A stretch of 64,000 bases of DNA. It comes from Rhipicephalus microplus (Eukaryota; Arthropoda; Arachnida; Ixodida; Ixodidae). Of this stretch, positions 62,001 through 64,000 are shown in pieces. The position numbers and the translations under genes are program-made. Under the pieces are notes generated by a model that saw only the letters and a list, made by a program, of their open reading frames with translations, did not search any database and had not been told where the DNA came from. The DNA lies in NCBI RefSeq assembly GCF_043290135.1, contig NC_134701.1, positions 198,384,101-198,448,100 of the forward strand. The letters run 5' to 3'. How positions within the stretch are numbered: position 1 is the first letter of the stretch; the number at the start of each line of letters is the position of its first letter.

Positions 62001-63226
62001 GTTGGCATACGCGGCTAGGTTGAAAGCCTTCGGAAGAGCGGGCCCCATGCCGTCAAGAAACTCGGCGTCCACGTCTTCAGACAGAGCATCTAACTTGACT
62101 TCACAGGCAAGCTCATTTTGCAAGGTGCTAAGGTCATCGCTCTCCAGTCCAGCAATGTTGGGTAACTGAAAGACAGCAGCTTCTGAGTTCCCCTCCGAAG
62201 CAGGTGCCACTAGAGATTCTGTTTGGTGTTCCGTTGTTTCGTGTGATGAATAGTAAAGCGACTTGAAGTATTGGGGCCCGCCAATACTGTGCGCTGATTC
62301 TTTTGGAACTGCTGCATCTTTTTTGAAGATGGGACTGAAACGAAAGAGATGAACACAGTCATTTTGCATGGTTAAGTACCAACCGGACCCATAACGAAAC
62401 ATCCGCTTTTGAATTAACATGATGCTTCAATGGGAAAAATTAGACAAGATGTATCTAATTTAAAGAAGTTCTGAACGACGATAGTCGAATAAAGGCTACT
62501 TTCTGCAGTAAAGCTTGACACATTGGACAATGGATGCGCTAGTCAATAAATGCTACAAGGCAACACGACAAAACTCAATGCTATCATCAATTGCGACGTT
62601 CCTGGCATATAGAGTTCACATAAAGTGATTTTACAGCTTTTACGGGCGTCTGTAGATTTTTTTGAAAACGAGTCACGGTGTCCAAGTTGATTACTAGGGA
62701 GGTTTCGGTAGGGGCCCCAAAGAAATAGCGTCAAAGCCACTACGCATGCGCAAAACCGAAACCGCGTTTGCGTTGTGGACGCTACTTCTCGAATTCAGCG
62801 GGAGCTCCAAATCCTGCCCCCAAAGCTTTGCGTCAGGCAAGCGTGACGGCATTCACCGAAGTGACATGACCAATTCGGTGGCATGGCCAAGAATTGGGAG
62901 AGTATCCAAAGCGCCGCAGACACTATTCGAAAACTCTTCGCTCCTGCGTGCATACGTAAGGGGCTTTGGGGTCCCAAAGCCCCCCAAACTTTTGGGGCCC
63001 CTATTCGAAAATCCCCTACTATCACCTAACTTTTATGTCAGTGATTCGACCACCTGGGTATAAATAACACGCGAACATCAATAGAGAAGTCTACATACGT
63101 AGAGCAAAACTTCAGAGCTCCTTCGGGCGTTCCAAAAGCGAAAAGATGCGCCCGTTTCGCTACGACTCGGCTACAGCGCAGGCATCCCGCAGATGCGAGC
63201 CACGTGCGGAAGGCCCCAGACGCCAT
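50087..63226 (-). CDS. MTERF3: Mitochondrial transcription termination factor 3 (mTERF family), five exons, complete
   Basis: Mitochondrial nucleic-acid-binding regulator of mtDNA transcription and large mitoribosomal subunit assembly in animals. Exons (- strand) are 63226-63099, 62334-61806, 59149-58916, 54964-54874 and 50364-50087. All introns are GT-AG with matching phases (128+529+234+91+278 = 1260 nt, 419 aa; the human protein is 417 aa). A TAA two codons upstream fixes the start. Residues 1-43 are a basic, acid-free leader up to FGTPEG, as expected of a mitochondrial presequence. Residues 44-150 are low-complexity and acidic. From about 155 on, repeated mTERF motifs appear (QLGVDLSVLEKK, GVPAERLGWWFTKNPHLF, FSPEAVTRILSNAPLF, LSGAEVRHIVTRYPKL, FSVDEMKQLIMVCPKLL). 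The C-terminus contains LGRAQYDPKEPNYVSP, the most diagnostic MTERF3 segment. Convergent with RpL7 and divergent from PTDSS1. Confidence 0.95.
50940..51126. repeat. Duplicated 187-bp segment, copy 2, in MTERF3 intron 4
   Basis: Near-identical to 48139-48323, same orientation. The two copies bracket the last MTERF3 exon. Confidence 0.92.
51350..51416 (-). mobile_element. tRNA-like sequence, probably a repeat head or tRNA pseudogene
   Basis: On the minus strand GGATCCGTGGTAGAACACTT is followed by CGTGCGTTCGATTCTCAC, resembling boxes A and B of a tRNA with GGATC...GATCC ends that pair. The anticodon arm does not pair well, so it is not called as a functional tRNA. Confidence 0.45.
51950..52400. 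other. GC-rich block within MTERF3 intron 4
   Basis: A sharply GC-rich stretch (51980-52140) in AT-rich intron DNA, followed by GGTTCGCTTTAACCGCGTCT. It is probably a piece of a transposable element, but no ends were found. Confidence 0.3.
53669..54605. mobile_element. TTTAAA-ended TIR element with nested insertion, in MTERF3 intron 4
   Basis: TTTAAAGGGACACTA (53669-53683) and its exact complement TAGTGTCCCTTTAAA (54591-54605) bound it. The internal sequence matches 56234-56968. It is about 200 bp longer because of C/G-homopolymer DNA and a nested element at 54213-54294. No transposase. Confidence 0.85.
54213..54294. mobile_element. Nested fold-back element with CAGGxGCGTAGCCAG ends
   Basis: GCAGGTGCGTAGCCAG and CTGGCTACGCCCCTGC form terminal inverted repeats around a G-homopolymer (about 54240-54257). 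Its absence from the sister element at 56234 supports insertion. Confidence 0.75.
55196..55787 (-). mobile_element. Ruka-type SINE split by a nested non-LTR insertion, in MTERF3 intron 3
   Basis: Reverse SINE flanked by the 14-bp TGGCTTGAGAGGCT (55182-55195 and 55788-55801). Its body is interrupted after GGCGTTCCTTTA (about 55299) and resumes at GCGTTCTTTAACG (about 55628). Confidence 0.92.
55300..55627 (-). mobile_element. Nested non-LTR retrotransposon 3' end with inverted 5' part
   Basis: The left piece (55300-55363) is the 3' end in reverse orientation: tail (GAT)n complement, then CTACGTCCACTGCAGGACAA. The rest (to 55627) is forward and encodes KWTWAGHVARRQDNRW and RWADEIRKFAGINWQQQAQD, ending GCCTTTGTCCTGC. 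About 25 nt at the junction are present on both sides. This is the structure left by twin priming. Confidence 0.8.
56234..56968. mobile_element. TIR element, second copy, in MTERF3 intron 3
   Basis: Homologous along its length to 53669-54605 (shared GCTGCTTGTTTGTTTCTGTG and ACTACGAGGTTTCTGGACTG-type blocks). Its right TIR is decayed. It lacks the nested element, so it shows the empty state. Confidence 0.82.
57509..57624. repeat. Fold-back hairpin with arms of about 50 bp
   Basis: Left arm 57509-57559 and right arm 57574-57624 are reverse complements with few mismatches (inner GACAAGAAG/CTTCTTGTC, outer ACTGGTG/CACCAGT) around a 14-nt loop. Confidence 0.88.
58146..58216. repeat. Fold-back hairpin with 30-bp arms
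   Basis: 58146-58175 and 58187-58216 are reverse complements with one mismatch (AACTGTAGGAAGAGACAAAA at the left start) and an 11-nt loop. Confidence 0.9.
58240..58437 (-). mobile_element. Ruka-type SINE lacking its tRNA head, in MTERF3 intron 3
   Basis: Reverse copy running from the (ATCA)n tail through the box B complement and stopping at CACCTGTGGGTGCTG before box A. It lies 24 bp from the hairpin at 58146. Confidence 0.88.
59963..60428. mobile_element. TTAA-type TIR element in MTERF3 intron 2
   Basis: Left end TTAAAGGGCCAGTAAAC and right end GGGCCCTTTCAA form near-perfect TIRs (TTAAAGGGCC). 466 bp, non-coding. Confidence 0.7.
62695..63018. mobile_element. Short TIR element (MITE), copy 2, in MTERF3 intron 1
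   Basis: Ends TAGGGAGGTTTCGGTAGGGG and CCCCTATTCGAAAATCCCCTA are terminal inverted repeats. The internal part matches 35063-35379 (shared GGACGCTACTTCTCGAATT and GCGGGAGCTCCAAA). TA flanks fit a TA target site. Confidence 0.85.
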
Positions 63227-63835
63227 CGGTTACTTGATAAATAAAATTCCTCGAACACGTCAGACCGACTTCAGACGCGTTATAACACCACAGTCGGGGC
63301 AAGATCAGTGACCCTGGCGCAGTTAAGTGTGCCAAAGAAAAACCACGCTTACGCTGGGCGCCGCCATGTTTAAAAACACGCTAAAAAAAATAAATTAGGT
63401 CGGTTATACATAGCGAACGCGCCGTAGCGCTGGCGTTTTGGCGCAGATTCATGGATTGCGCAAAGCTTAACGCCCAAAACTGCCTGCACAATTACACACA
63501 GTGCCGATGCCTTTTTTAAGCTTGCTGAGAAGCACTTTGGTTGCTTGTATTTCAAAATCACCGTGCTTCATTTTCGAACTTCAGCCTTGTCTCTGCTGCG
63601 TACGCCGAGAGGAGCATGCTGCCCGTCTCTCCTCTCTCTTCTCCAGTCTCAGGCATGGCGTGAGTCGATTCAGCGTTCACCAGTTCGGTCTGATCACTTG
63701 CTGAAGGTTCCTTTTTTTCTTTCTGTTTATCTTGCATCATGGCGTGTTCGGTTGTACACCTGCGTAGTCAATGTTGAGCCTGCTACCGGTTAAGCTCATC
63801 TCGGAGACGTACTACCTTTGGGATGAACATTCGCG
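63227..63835. promoter_or_regulatory. Shared head-to-head promoter region of MTERF3 and PTDSS1
   Basis: This 609 bp interval separates the two divergent start codons and holds both 5' UTRs. On the minus strand an ACATGGCGGC element (around 63359-63368) matches the YY1-type core often found near starts of housekeeping genes. No TATA box is evident for either gene, and pyrimidine-rich patches (63630-63650, 63711-63725) lie on the PTDSS1 side. The exact transcription starts are not visible. A short open frame inside (63740-63558, - strand) has no recognisable product. Confidence 0.55.
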
Positions 63836-63870
63836 ATGACCACATCGAAAGGTGGTGTCGCAAAGCCTAG
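63823..63870 (+). promoter_or_regulatory. Overlapping upstream ORF at the PTDSS1 start
   Basis: An ATG at 63823 opens a 15-codon frame in the +1 register that overlaps the PTDSS1 start and stops at TAG 63868-63870. If the transcript starts upstream of it, scanning ribosomes would meet this ATG first, so it could lower translation of the main frame. Confidence 0.5.
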
Positions 63871-64000
63871 TCAGAAGCCCGACTCCTTCGGCTCTATCAA
63901 CGAGAGAACGGTGGACGATATTTCCTTGGATTTCTTCTACAAACCTCACACAATTACGCTGCTAACCGTGTCTATCGTTGTGCTGTTGTACTTCGCCTTC
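63836..64000 (+). CDS. PTDSS1: Phosphatidylserine synthase 1, N-terminal exon, cut by window end
   Basis: Base-exchange enzyme that makes phosphatidylserine from phosphatidylcholine and serine in ER and mitochondria-associated membranes. The 55 visible residues end in [17 protein letters not shown] and then a hydrophobic stretch ([12 protein letters not shown]), the conserved cytosolic N-terminus and first membrane segment of PTDSS1. The PTDSS2 N-terminus, as I recall it, has FFWRAHTLT instead, so PTDSS1 is preferred. No stop or splice donor is reached before the window ends. The ATG at 63836 opens the frame; an out-of-frame ATG lies 13 nt upstream. Confidence 0.9.
   Translation, partial: MTTSKGGVAKPSQKPDSFGSINERTVDDISLDFFYKPHTITLLTVSIVVLLYFAF

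Noticed and set aside
62335..62420. Met at 62420 as the MTERF3 start
   Set aside because: A splice acceptor (TTTCGTTTCAG) at 62335 joins in phase with a mitochondrial-presequence exon at 63226-63099 whose start is preceded by an in-frame stop; the total length then matches the family.

Overview
The window looks like nuclear DNA of a hard tick (Ixodidae), possibly a Rhipicephalus-like metastriate. The evidence is split eukaryotic genes with GT-AG introns, many copies of a tRNA-derived SINE with the layout I associate with tick Ruka-type elements, several non-LTR retrotransposon 3' ends, short inverted-repeat DNA transposons and very abundant microsatellites. There are no bacterial operons, Shine-Dalgarno sites or CRISPR arrays. 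The species assignment is inference.

Layout. Positions 1 to about 40.9 kb are a gene desert built from repeats: decayed non-LTR retrotransposon tails (RNase H and zinc-knuckle C-termini), full and truncated SINE copies (several with clear target-site duplications), two tRNA-derived SINE families, TIR elements, and long (GT)n, (AT)n, (ATAC)n, (TTTA)n and (TAG)n tracts. Long open frames here are mostly repeat translations. From 41.0 kb the window becomes genic. RpL7 (ribosomal protein uL30, 6 exons, 251 aa, + strand, 41001-47825) starts at a polypyrimidine TCT/TOP-type initiator. It faces MTERF3 (mitochondrial transcription termination factor 3, 5 exons, 419 aa, - strand, 63226-50087). MTERF3 in turn is head-to-head with the first exon of a phosphatidylserine synthase 1 gene (PTDSS1, + strand, from 63836), which runs off the window. 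The 609 bp between the last two start codons is probably a shared bidirectional promoter.

The most interesting signal is a pair of paralogous sequences in introns 4 and 5 of RpL7 (44670-44808 and 47209-47352). Each folds as hairpin, ANANNA hinge, hairpin, ACA plus 3 nt, which is the architecture of box H/ACA snoRNAs. Stem changes are compensated between the copies and the first pseudouridylation pocket is conserved. I have not seen these described and could not identify their target with confidence.

Functionally, RpL7 and its intronic RNAs belong to ribosome production, MTERF3 to mitochondrial transcription and mitoribosome assembly, and PTDSS1 to phospholipid synthesis at the ER and mitochondria-associated membranes. 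All three are housekeeping genes, consistent with a GC/CpG-richer, transcriptionally open segment next to a repeat desert.
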